A stretch of 64,000 bases of DNA from Ruminococcus sp. (lineage in GTDB: Bacteria; Bacillota; Clostridia; Lachnospirales; Lachnospiraceae): assembly GCA_013911065.1 (NCBI GenBank), contig JACERV010000017.1, positions 1 to 64,000 of the forward strand, written 5' to 3'. Both the position numbers and the translations under genes were made by a program. Positions within the stretch are counted from its first letter, which is position 1; every line of letters starts with the position of its first letter. A model generated the notes under the pieces. That model was not told the DNA's origin. It saw only the letters and a list, made by a program, of their open reading frames with translations, and made no database searches. This document shows positions 1 through 7,120 of this stretch, piece after piece.

Positions 1-53
1 CCTTTGGGGGGGGCGGGTCATCCGGCGGAGGCGGTGCTTCCGGGAAATTTTGA
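1..53 (+). CDS. C-terminal tip of a Gly-rich protein (partial)
   Basis: Only the last 16 codons are in the window, in the frame that ends at TGA 51-53. They read FGGGGSSGGGGASGKF. Gly/Ser tails of this kind are typical of membrane-anchored TPM-domain (YgcG-like) proteins, but nothing of the domain itself is visible, so the family is a guess. The frame is supported by the terminator that follows 34 bases later. Confidence 0.45.
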   Translation, partial: FGGGGSSGGGGASGKF

Positions 54-86
54 CAATGCATGCTATAAAAGCAACATCATAAACTT

Positions 87-120
87 AAGGGATCTTCCTA
101 CATATAGGCAGGTCCCTTTT
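87..120 (+). terminator. Intrinsic terminator of the upstream gene
   Basis: AAGGGATC (87-94) pairs with GGTCCCTT (111-118), including one G-U pair, and runs into a short T tract. It sits between the end of the partial gene and the sdaAB promoter. Confidence 0.65.
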
Positions 121-143
121 AGTACCATATAAATGTAAATTCA

Positions 144-172
144 TGGATATTTATCAGGGAATCTGCTATACT
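144..172 (+). promoter_or_regulatory. Promoter of sdaAB-sdaAA
   Basis: TGGATA (144-149), a 17-base spacer, and TATACT (167-172) preceded by TGC, giving an extended -10. The start of transcription would be near 179, about 35 bases ahead of sdaAB. Confidence 0.6.
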
Positions 173-214
173 GATAACAGATAAATTTGAGTAGGTTTTT
201 GGAGGAATCAGAGG

Positions 215-880
215 ATGAATATTTTTGACATTTTAGGACCGGTTATGGTAGGGCCTTCCAGCTCCCATACGGCTGGAGCCGTACGGATCGGGCATGTTAC
301 CAGGACATTGCTGGGGAGCCGTCCTGTAAAGGCAGAAATCGGGCTTTGCGGCTCTTTCGCTGCCACCGGAAAAGGACACGGAACAGACCGTGCACTTGTA
401 GCAGGGCTTTTGGGGATGAAGCCTGATGACATGAGAATTCCGCAGAGTTTTGAGATTGCGGCTCAAGAAGGATTAGATTTCAGGATAGAAAATATACAGA
501 TACGGGAAGCTCACCCCAATACTGCGCTTCTGAAAGTCTTTGATAAGGACGGTAAAACATTGGAGGTACAGGCTTCTTCATTAGGCGGCGGGCGCATCAT
601 GCTGAATAAATTAGATGGAATTGTGGTAAACTGTACCGGAGAGAGTCCAACACTGATCGTTCGCAATCAGGACCAGCCGGGGCATGTGGCGACGGTAACT
701 TCTATGCTTGCCAGAGAATCTATCAATATTGCAACGCTTCAGCTTTACCGGGGAAAAAAAGGCGGACTGGCTGTTATGGTGATCGAGATAGACCAACCCG
801 TCCCTGAAGCTTCCGTCAAATGGCTGGAGAAGCAGGAAGGCATTATGAAAGTGACATATATAGACAGGGGGGATGCATAG
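215..880 (+). CDS. sdaAB: L-serine dehydratase, iron-sulfur type, beta subunit
   Basis: Beta subunit of the oxygen-sensitive [4Fe-4S] L-serine dehydratase, which converts L-serine to pyruvate and ammonia in the cytoplasm. The 221-residue protein opens with the family signature GPSSSHTAG at residues 13-21 and carries an ACT-like domain from about residue 145 (LIVRNQDQPGHVATV), the usual site for amino-acid sensing in this subunit. A GGAGG-type site lies just upstream of the ATG. The alpha subunit begins at the very next base, so the two are made together. The split-subunit form is the one typical of Gram-positive bacteria, in contrast to the single-chain proteobacterial enzyme. Confidence 0.93.
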   Translation: MNIFDILGPVMVGPSSSHTAGAVRIGHVTRTLLGSRPVKAEIGLCGSFAATGKGHGTDRALVAGLLGMKPDDMRIPQSFEIAAQEGLDFRIENIQIREAHPNTALLKVFDKDGKTLEVQASSLGGGRIMLNKLDGIVVNCTGESPTLIVRNQDQPGHVATVTSMLARESINIATLQLYRGKKGGLAVMVIEIDQPVPEASVKWLEKQEGIMKVTYIDRGDA

Positions 881-1750
881 ATGTCTTATCAGTCTTTGGA
901 AGAAATTAATCAGTTATGCATAGAAAAGAAAATTTCCTTTTGGAGGGCTATATTGTTAGATGACATGGAGGAAAGGACCGTTCGTGAGGAAGAATCTATC
1001 CATACGATGGAAACGATGTGGGATGCCATGCTCTGCGCAAGTGATGATTATGACGAAAAACTGATTTCCAGCAGTGGACTTGTCGGCGGTATGGGAGGGC
1101 AGATGGAAGCATACCGCAGGACAGGAGATACCCTGTGCGGAGATTTTGTTTCCAAGGTCATTGCACAAGCCCTGCAAATGGGCGAATCCAATGCCTGTAT
1201 GAAGCGGATTGTTGCGGCACCGACAGCAGGTGCATGTGGTGTGATACCGGCGGTTCTGGTTACCTTATATAAAGAGGGAAAGATTTGCAAAGAAAAGATT
1301 GTTCAAAGTCTTTATGTGACAGCAGGAATCGGACAGGTCATTGCTTCACGGGCATTTATAGCAGGTGCTGCGGGTGGATGCCAGGCAGAGGTAGGCGCAG
1401 CCGCCGCTATGGCTGCGGGAGCGCTGGTCTTCCTGAAAGGCGGAGATAATACCCAGATCATTCATGCATCTGCGATGGCATTAAAAAATCTGCTTGGACT
1501 TGTATGTGACCCGGTTGCCGGCCTGGTGGAAGTCCCCTGTGTAAAAAGAAATGTAATCGGAGCAGTTAACGCATTGTCTGCGGCAGATATGGCATTGGCA
1601 GGCATCACAAGCCGTATCCCTCCGGACCAGGTGATTGACGCCATGAGGGAGGTAGGAGAGTCAATGCACGTTTCCCTGCGTGAGACAGGAAGAGGCGGAC
1701 TGGCAAATACGCCAAAGGCAAGGGAAATTTCCGGAAAAATGGAGCCATAA
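881..1750 (+). CDS. sdaAA: L-serine dehydratase, iron-sulfur type, alpha subunit
   Basis: Catalytic alpha subunit (289 aa) of the two-part serine dehydratase; it follows sdaAB with no gap. Conserved glycine-rich stretches are visible, including AAPTAGACG (residues 112-120) and GAAGGCQAEVG, with the cysteines expected to ligand the oxygen-labile Fe-S cluster. The length matches the family. Together with sdaAB it lets the cell use serine as a carbon and nitrogen source by fermentation to pyruvate. The next promoter starts 15 bases after the stop, so this is a two-gene operon. Confidence 0.93.
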   Translation: MSYQSLEEINQLCIEKKISFWRAILLDDMEERTVREEESIHTMETMWDAMLCASDDYDEKLISSSGLVGGMGGQMEAYRRTGDTLCGDFVSKVIAQALQMGESNACMKRIVAAPTAGACGVIPAVLVTLYKEGKICKEKIVQSLYVTAGIGQVIASRAFIAGAAGGCQAEVGAAAAMAAGALVFLKGGDNTQIIHASAMALKNLLGLVCDPVAGLVEVPCVKRNVIGAVNALSAADMALAGITSRIPPDQVIDAMREVGESMHVSLRETGRGGLANTPKAREISGKMEP

Positions 1751-1765
1751 TTTTGCAAGTTTCCC

Positions 1766-1794
1766 TTGACACATCCTGCCGGCTACGTTATAGT
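1766..1794 (+). promoter_or_regulatory. Strong promoter of the riboswitch-controlled ATPase
   Basis: A perfect TTGACA (1766-1771), a 17-base spacer, and TATAGT (1789-1794). Predicted transcription start is near 1801, exactly where the riboswitch aptamer begins. Confidence 0.8.
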
Positions 1795-1800
1795 AAACAC

Positions 1801-1928
1801 TAGTAAAAGGGAGTAACTAGCGCTCAGGCAGCGTTCGCGATGTCGTCAGTACGATGGCTTTCCATCCGTATCGTGATTAAATAGTGAGACTTTTATTGCA
1901 TACATAACGTGCAATAAGAGTCTTTTTT
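1801..1928 (+). promoter_or_regulatory. yybP-ykoY family manganese riboswitch
   Basis: The leader carries the hallmarks of the yybP-ykoY class: AAAAGGGAGTAAC near the 5' end (1805-1817), the conserved GTCGTCAGTACG element (1843-1854), a small hairpin GATGG/CCATC, and a 3' GTGAGACTTTT closing strand (1884-1894). P1 can form between AGTAAAAG (1802-1809) and CTTTTATT (1890-1897). The same 3' strand is the left arm of a terminator, so a folded aptamer prevents termination: an ON switch. Known members sense Mn2+ and often precede efflux ATPases, matching the gene here. Confidence 0.85.
1888..1928 (+). terminator. Riboswitch expression-platform terminator
   Basis: GACTTTTATTGCA (1888-1900) pairs with TGCAATAAGAGTC (1910-1922) around a 9-base loop, with one G-U pair, followed by six Ts. 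It shares 1890-1897 with the aptamer P1 stem. Confidence 0.85.
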
Positions 1929-1981
1929 GTGTCAGCAAAGAAGTATCTTTTGGCACTAGAGCAGGAAATGGAGGATTTTAC

Positions 1982-4600
1982 ATGAAAGAATTTTATCAAG
2001 TATCCGCAGACGAGGTGAAAGAAAGGGTGAATGGTTCACTGGAGCCTCTGACTGCGGAAGAGGTAAAGAAGCACCAGGAAAAATATGGACCCAATGAATT
2101 AATCGAGGGAAAGAAAAAGACAACAATTCAGATTTTTTTAGAGCAATTTAAAGATTTTCTCGTTATCATTCTGATTGTTGCAGCAATCGTTTCCGGCTTT
2201 CTGGGGGATGCAGAGAGTGCTGTGGTTATTTTAATCGTAATTACGATTAATGCCATACTGGGTACTGTGCAGACTGTAAAGGCAGAACAATCTTTAAGCA
2301 GTCTGAAAAAGCTTTCAGGACCAGAGGCGAAGGTTTTCCGCGATGGGAATATAGTACCGATACCATCCACAGAAGTTACAGTAGGTGATATTGTTATGCT
2401 GGATGCAGGAGATTATATTCCTGCTGACGGCCGTATTCTGGAGAGTGCAAGCTTAAAGGTGGATGAAAGCGCACTGACCGGGGAAAGCCTTGGCGTGGAT
2501 AAAATCACAGAACTGATTGCCGGGGAGGTCCCTTTAGGAGACCGGGTAAATATGGTGTATTCCGGAAGCTTTGTTACTTATGGACGGGGTTCCTTCCTTG
2601 TAACAGGAATCGGTATGGAGACAGAAGTAGGAAAAATAGCAAGCCTTCTGAAAACAACTTCTGAGAAACGTACTCCCCTCCAGATTAATCTGGACCAATT
2701 TGGACAGAAGCTCTCTATTATCATTTTGATATTCTGTGGTATTTTATTTGGCGTGAGTGTCCTGCGTGAAGGACATGTGGGAGATGCATTCCTGTTTGCG
2801 GTTGCACTTGCAGTTGCTGCTATACCGGAGGCTCTCAGTTCTATTGTAACTATTGTCTTGTCATTCGGAACTCAGAAAATGGCAAAGGAACATGCGATTA
2901 TACGTAAACTGCAGGCAGTAGAAGGCCTGGGAAGCGTTTCCATCATATGCTCAGATAAAACAGGTACTCTGACCCAAAATAAAATGACAGTGGAAGAGTA
3001 TTACGTAAATGAAACAAGAATCACAGCAGATGAAATAGATGTGGAACATGCAGCACACAGCAGACTGCTTATGAGCAGTATTCTGTGCAACGACTCCACA
3101 AATATAGACGGGGTTGAGATAGGTGACCCAACGGAAACCGCATTGATTAATCTTGGAAGTAAATTAGGCCTGGAGGCACACAACGTGCGGGATAAATATC
3201 CCAGAACATGTGAGAATCCTTTTGACAGCGATAGAAAGCTTATGGCCACAGGCCACATCATGAATGGAAAGCATATTATGATTGTTAAGGGTGCGGTGGA
3301 TGTGCTCCTGGGAAGAATGGAGTCCATTCAGATTCATGATAAGGTACGCAGTTTTACAGAAGAAGACAGAAGAAAAATAGAAGAACAGAATCAGGAATTT
3401 TCCAGAGGCGGCTTGCGTGTCCTGGGATTTGCTTACAAAGAAATAGAAGGTTGTCATGAAATGACGCTGGAAGATGAGCAGGATTTGATTTTCATCGGTT
3501 TAATTGCCATGATGGACCCGCCCCGTGAAGAATCCAAAGCTGCAGTTGCAGACTGTAAAAGAGCAGGAATCCGCCCTATCATGATAACCGGAGACCATAA
3601 GGTAACAGCGGCAGCCATTGCGAAACGAATCGGAATTTTAGAAAACGAGTCAGAAGCCTGTGAAGGTGCAGTGATTGATAATATGTCAGATGAAGAACTG
3701 AAAGATTTCGTAGAAGGAATTTCTGTATATGCGCGTGTATCACCAGAGCATAAGATCCGCATTGTCCGGGCATGGCAGGAGAAAGCAAACATTGTAGCAA
3801 TGACAGGAGACGGTGTAAATGATGCACCTGCATTGAAACAGGCTGATATTGGTGTTGCCATGGGAATTACAGGCAGCGAAGTATCCAAGGATGCTGCTTC
3901 TATGGTACTTACAGACGATAATTTTGCTACGATTATAAAAGCTGTGGAAAATGGACGTAACGTCTACCGCAATATTAAGAACTCCATCCAATTTCTTTTA
4001 TCAGGAAACTTTGGAGCCATACTGGCGGTTCTGTATGCTTCCATTGCAGGACTTCCGGTGCCATTTGCACCAGTACATCTGTTGTTCATTAACCTCTTGA
4101 CTGATAGTTTACCGGCCATTGCACTGGGACTGGAGCCACACTCCAAAGACGTAATGGATGAAAAACCCAGACCGATGAATGAGTCTATCCTCACCGGAAG
4201 CTTTCTGAGAAAGATTGGAACAGAAGGATTGTCCATCGGTGTTACTACAATGATTGCCTTCCTGATAGGATATGCGGACCATAACGCAGTTCTGGCAAGC
4301 ACAATGGCATTTGGAACATTATGTACGGCCCGTCTTGTTCATGGATTTAACTGTAAATCTGACCGCCCTGTTGTGTTTACAAGGAGGTCCTTTAATAACA
4401 TTTACTTGATAGGAGCATTTTTACTGGGATTGATATTAATTACAGGAGTTATGATGATACCTGGACTTCAAAATATCTTTAAAGTGCAGACGCTCAATAT
4501 GGGACAATTATTTACGGTATACGGCCTGGCGGCAGTAAACCTGCCGGTTATCCAGCTGCTGAAGGCTGTGAAGCTGGCTTTCAGGAACAGAAACCGGTAA
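1982..4600 (+). CDS. P2A-type cation-transporting ATPase (Ca2+/Mn2+ export)
   Basis: An 872-residue P-type ATPase. An N-terminal cation-ATPase domain and TGES actuator motif are followed by PEAL at 282-285 (M4), the phosphorylation site DKTGT at 325-329, and MTGDGVNDAP in the P domain. The M6 motif NLLTD (704-708) keeps the N, T and D ligands of SERCA. In M5 the SERCA-type Asn is present (N676), but the Glu three residues later is Ala (A679), which suggests a single transport site, as in Pmr1-type Mn2+/Ca2+ pumps. The manganese riboswitch upstream supports Mn2+ export as the main role. The ATG at 1982 follows a GGAGG site. The cargo is an inference; family membership is firm. Confidence 0.88.
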   Translation: MKEFYQVSADEVKERVNGSLEPLTAEEVKKHQEKYGPNELIEGKKKTTIQIFLEQFKDFLVIILIVAAIVSGFLGDAESAVVILIVITINAILGTVQTVKAEQSLSSLKKLSGPEAKVFRDGNIVPIPSTEVTVGDIVMLDAGDYIPADGRILESASLKVDESALTGESLGVDKITELIAGEVPLGDRVNMVYSGSFVTYGRGSFLVTGIGMETEVGKIASLLKTTSEKRTPLQINLDQFGQKLSIIILIFCGILFGVSVLREGHVGDAFLFAVALAVAAIPEALSSIVTIVLSFGTQKMAKEHAIIRKLQAVEGLGSVSIICSDKTGTLTQNKMTVEEYYVNETRITADEIDVEHAAHSRLLMSSILCNDSTNIDGVEIGDPTETALINLGSKLGLEAHNVRDKYPRTCENPFDSDRKLMATGHIMNGKHIMIVKGAVDVLLGRMESIQIHDKVRSFTEEDRRKIEEQNQEFSRGGLRVLGFAYKEIEGCHEMTLEDEQDLIFIGLIAMMDPPREESKAAVADCKRAGIRPIMITGDHKVTAAAIAKRIGILENESEACEGAVIDNMSDEELKDFVEGISVYARVSPEHKIRIVRAWQEKANIVAMTGDGVNDAPALKQADIGVAMGITGSEVSKDAASMVLTDDNFATIIKAVENGRNVYRNIKNSIQFLLSGNFGAILAVLYASIAGLPVPFAPVHLLFINLLTDSLPAIALGLEPHSKDVMDEKPRPMNESILTGSFLRKIGTEGLSIGVTTMIAFLIGYADHNAVLASTMAFGTLCTARLVHGFNCKSDRPVVFTRRSFNNIYLIGAFLLGLILITGVMMIPGLQNIFKVQTLNMGQLFTVYGLAAVNLPVIQLLKAVKLAFRNRNR

Positions 4601-4622
4601 TAAAATAAAGAATAAGTTTCAA

Positions 4623-4674
4623 AAAGGGACTGTGCCCACAACTGAATGAATCAGTTATGGTGCACAGTCCCTTT
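4623..4674. terminator. Bidirectional terminator between the ATPase and gatD
   Basis: Perfect 13-bp stem AAAGGGACTGTGC (4623-4635) with GCACAGTCCCTTT (4662-4674), plus an inner AACTGA/TCAGTT stem. A-rich and T-rich flanks allow it to act on both strands, ending the convergent ATPase and gatD transcripts. Confidence 0.85.
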
Positions 4675-4714
4675 AATCATACCTGTATTGAAAATTTAAA
4701 AGTATATCTGAGCT

Positions 4715-5473
4715 TTATGTGTACCGTTTGATTGTTTCTTTAAGAATATACTTTTTATCACTGTATCGTCCGGCGATATATCCGTTTGCCAGATGCTCCA
4801 GTTTATCTTTCAGCGGCTCAAGCGTCACATCCTGACCGTATTTTCTTTTCAACGCTCTCTCCAGCAGATAGTCACATACCTGGGGGTTTTTAGGAAGAAG
4901 AGGTCCGTGCAGGTAGGTTCCGATAACATTTTTATAAACAACACCCTCATAGCCGGATTTCCCCGTATTTCCCAACCCGTAGAAAACCTTGCCGAAAGGA
5001 GTGTGGCTGCCGATGTAGGTCCGGCCTCCGTGATTCTCAAACCCTACTACAGGAGTATCAAAGAGAGGACTGTTCAGTACGATATTTCGGATTAACCGCT
5101 CTGATTCCCATTCCGTGGTAATATCTAAAATGGAAAGTCCTTCTATTACTTTCTTGTCTGTTTTATAATACTTCCCGAGAAGCTGATAGCCCCCGCATAC
5201 AGCCAGGACAACTCCGCCCTGCTCCACATAGTCCTTAAAATCCTGCTTAATACTTTTTAGGTATTCACAAACCAGTTCCTGCTCCCTGTCAGAGCCGCCT
5301 CCCAGCAAAATGATATCCAGTTTTGAAAAATCTATAGCATCACCGGAAAGGATAGGAAGAATTTCAGCCTCCATGCCGCGCCATTCCAGACGTTTGCGAA
5401 AACACTGGATATTTCCCCTGTCTCCATATAAATTCAGCAAGTCCGGGTATAAGTGTCCGATTGTAAGTTTCAT
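4715..5473 (-). CDS. gatD: Lipid II isoglutaminyl synthase, glutaminase subunit
   Basis: A 252-residue class I glutamine amidotransferase of the CobB/CobQ-like fold. It supplies ammonia from glutamine to MurT so that the alpha-carboxyl of D-Glu in lipid II is amidated to D-isoglutamine. The catalytic Cys lies in VLAVCGGYQLLG and the His in a GTYLHGPLL motif near the C-terminus. The start at 5473 is chosen because the ATG overlaps the murT stop codon (ATGA) and follows GGAGGGG; an upstream in-frame extension would run through murT. Resemblance to cobyric acid synthase is only fold-level: its partner is a Mur ligase and no cobalamin genes are nearby. Confidence 0.9.
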   Translation of the reverse strand: MKLTIGHLYPDLLNLYGDRGNIQCFRKRLEWRGMEAEILPILSGDAIDFSKLDIILLGGGSDREQELVCEYLKSIKQDFKDYVEQGGVVLAVCGGYQLLGKYYKTDKKVIEGLSILDITTEWESERLIRNIVLNSPLFDTPVVGFENHGGRTYIGSHTPFGKVFYGLGNTGKSGYEGVVYKNVIGTYLHGPLLPKNPQVCDYLLERALKRKYGQDVTLEPLKDKLEHLANGYIAGRYSDKKYILKETIKRYT

Positions 5474-6831
5474 GCCATATCCCCTCCTTCCTGCGTTTTT
5501 TCCAATTCTGCCAGCATATGATTGGTGCTGTAAAGCCCCGAATAATTTACAATAACATAAAGATTGCCCGTTCCGTCTTTTGTACACCTGGTGACAGAAG
5601 TGCGTAAGTCCGTGGTAGAATCACAGGAGATGTCCTCATATTTCAGGCGAAGCCCCATATCATGTCTGCGTGTTCCCGCTGTGATGATAGAAGCAGCCTC
5701 AGCATCCGCCAGATACTGGAAATCCACGTCCCAAAGCCAGGAAATATCTTCACCATCCTGATAGGTATCGTTAATCTGAATTATAATATCTTTAGGCTTT
5801 TTATCCTTTAATACAAGCGAAATCTTTTGCTGAAATCCAATCGGATTCTTTGCCAGGTGAAGCTGAACTCTTGTACCGTTGATTGTAAAGATGCTCTCAC
5901 GGTTGTTTCCATAATCAAAGGATTCTATCATCTCCTGAAAATGAGTCCTCTCGGCTCCCAGGGCATTTAATGCTGCATATGCAGATAACGTATTGTAAAT
6001 ATTGTAAGGTGTCCGGGAAGTTGACTGTATCAGCATCCCATCCATAGAAAATGTGTACAGTCCATCATTCCATGTAATTTCTGATGCTGTAAAATCAGGC
6101 TCAGGACGTTCCAGCCCGCAGCTTGGGCAGTGATAAATTCCCAGCTGGCCATAGTGAAAAAAGTCATATTCCAGTTTCTTTCCACAGGAGCGGCAGAAAA
6201 TGCTTTCCCGGATTTCGGAACGAGAGATATCATCAAATATCTGCTCGCTGATACCATATGTCACAAATGGATTTCCGCTTTCAGAAGCCAGTGTATAAGA
6301 AAGCACATCATCACAATTGATTATCAGTTTTGTTTTCGGAACACTGGTAACAGCAGCTTTCAATTTGTTAAATGTAATATCAACCTCGCCAAAACGGTCA
6401 AGCTGATCCCGGGAAATATTGGTCAGAAGAGCACAGTCTGGCTTTAGCTGGGGCAGTACGCGGACAGAAGCGATTTCGTCTACCTCTATACATGCATAAT
6501 CCGCATTCAGACGGCAGTTTTTGTCCGCAGCGAGAACAAAAGCTGAAATAATCCCGTTGAGCATGTTGGCACCGGTACGGTTAATGATGACCTTTTTCCC
6601 TTCTGCCTTTAATGCATGGTACAAAATGCTGTTGGTCGTTGTCTTACCGTTTGTACCCATAGTTACAATCGTCTTTTCCTTAACCATCTCTGCCATGGCG
6701 CTCAAGATATGAGGGTCCACAAGGCGCGCCACATATCCCGGAAGAGTGACGCCGCTTCCTCTATTCAGTTTTTTAATTAAATAGCTGGTGCATTTTGCAC
6801 ATTTGATTGCAAGTACGCTTCTTAATCTCAT
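5470..6831 (-). CDS. murT: Lipid II isoglutaminyl synthase, Mur ligase subunit
   Basis: A 453-residue Mur-ligase-like ATPase that activates the D-Glu carboxylate of lipid II and receives ammonia from GatD. The P-loop TMGTNGKTTT is near residue 58. A four-cysteine cluster, CRSCG and CPSCG, lies in the middle domain and is the family's zinc ribbon, which other Mur ligases lack. A C-terminal DUF1727 domain is present. The length is typical. It overlaps gatD by four bases, so the two are translationally coupled. Amidation of the stem peptide affects cross-linking and lysozyme and defensin sensitivity in Gram-positives. Confidence 0.93.
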   Translation of the reverse strand: MRLRSVLAIKCAKCTSYLIKKLNRGSGVTLPGYVARLVDPHILSAMAEMVKEKTIVTMGTNGKTTTNSILYHALKAEGKKVIINRTGANMLNGIISAFVLAADKNCRLNADYACIEVDEIASVRVLPQLKPDCALLTNISRDQLDRFGEVDITFNKLKAAVTSVPKTKLIINCDDVLSYTLASESGNPFVTYGISEQIFDDISRSEIRESIFCRSCGKKLEYDFFHYGQLGIYHCPSCGLERPEPDFTASEITWNDGLYTFSMDGMLIQSTSRTPYNIYNTLSAYAALNALGAERTHFQEMIESFDYGNNRESIFTINGTRVQLHLAKNPIGFQQKISLVLKDKKPKDIIIQINDTYQDGEDISWLWDVDFQYLADAEAASIITAGTRRHDMGLRLKYEDISCDSTTDLRTSVTRCTKDGTGNLYVIVNYSGLYSTNHMLAELEKTQEGGDMA

Positions 6832-6928
6832 AGTTTTATCTTAACTCTTATCCTTTTCTTAAAATATTGTTACAGTTCAGGCATAAGCTCAAATCTGCAT
6901 GGCTGGGCTGTAACAAAATACTTGTACT

Positions 6929-6957
6929 ATTATAATAGAAACGGATTCAGAAAACAA
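6929..6957 (-). promoter_or_regulatory. Probable promoter of murT-gatD
   Basis: Read on the minus strand: TTGTTT (6957-6952), 17 bases, TATAAT (6934-6929). The -10 is good and the -35 is weak. The rest of the 289-base gap (6832-7120) shows no other clear element. Confidence 0.45.
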
Positions 6958-7120
6958 GGAATTTAAAATGATTTGAACAGATAATATGTCAATTCATGAA
7001 AGAAATTATAAAGATTTGATGAAGTTTTGGGAAATTCAATTTCTGTGTGATAGAATGAATATGCTTAAATTTGCAAAATATTCAAGATAGTGTATCATGA
7101 AAATGAGGTGAAAAATATAC

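Noticed and set aside
4715-5473. Cobyric acid synthase (CobQ-like)
   Set aside because: The protein is short, has only the glutaminase domain, and is coupled to MurT, which defines GatD.
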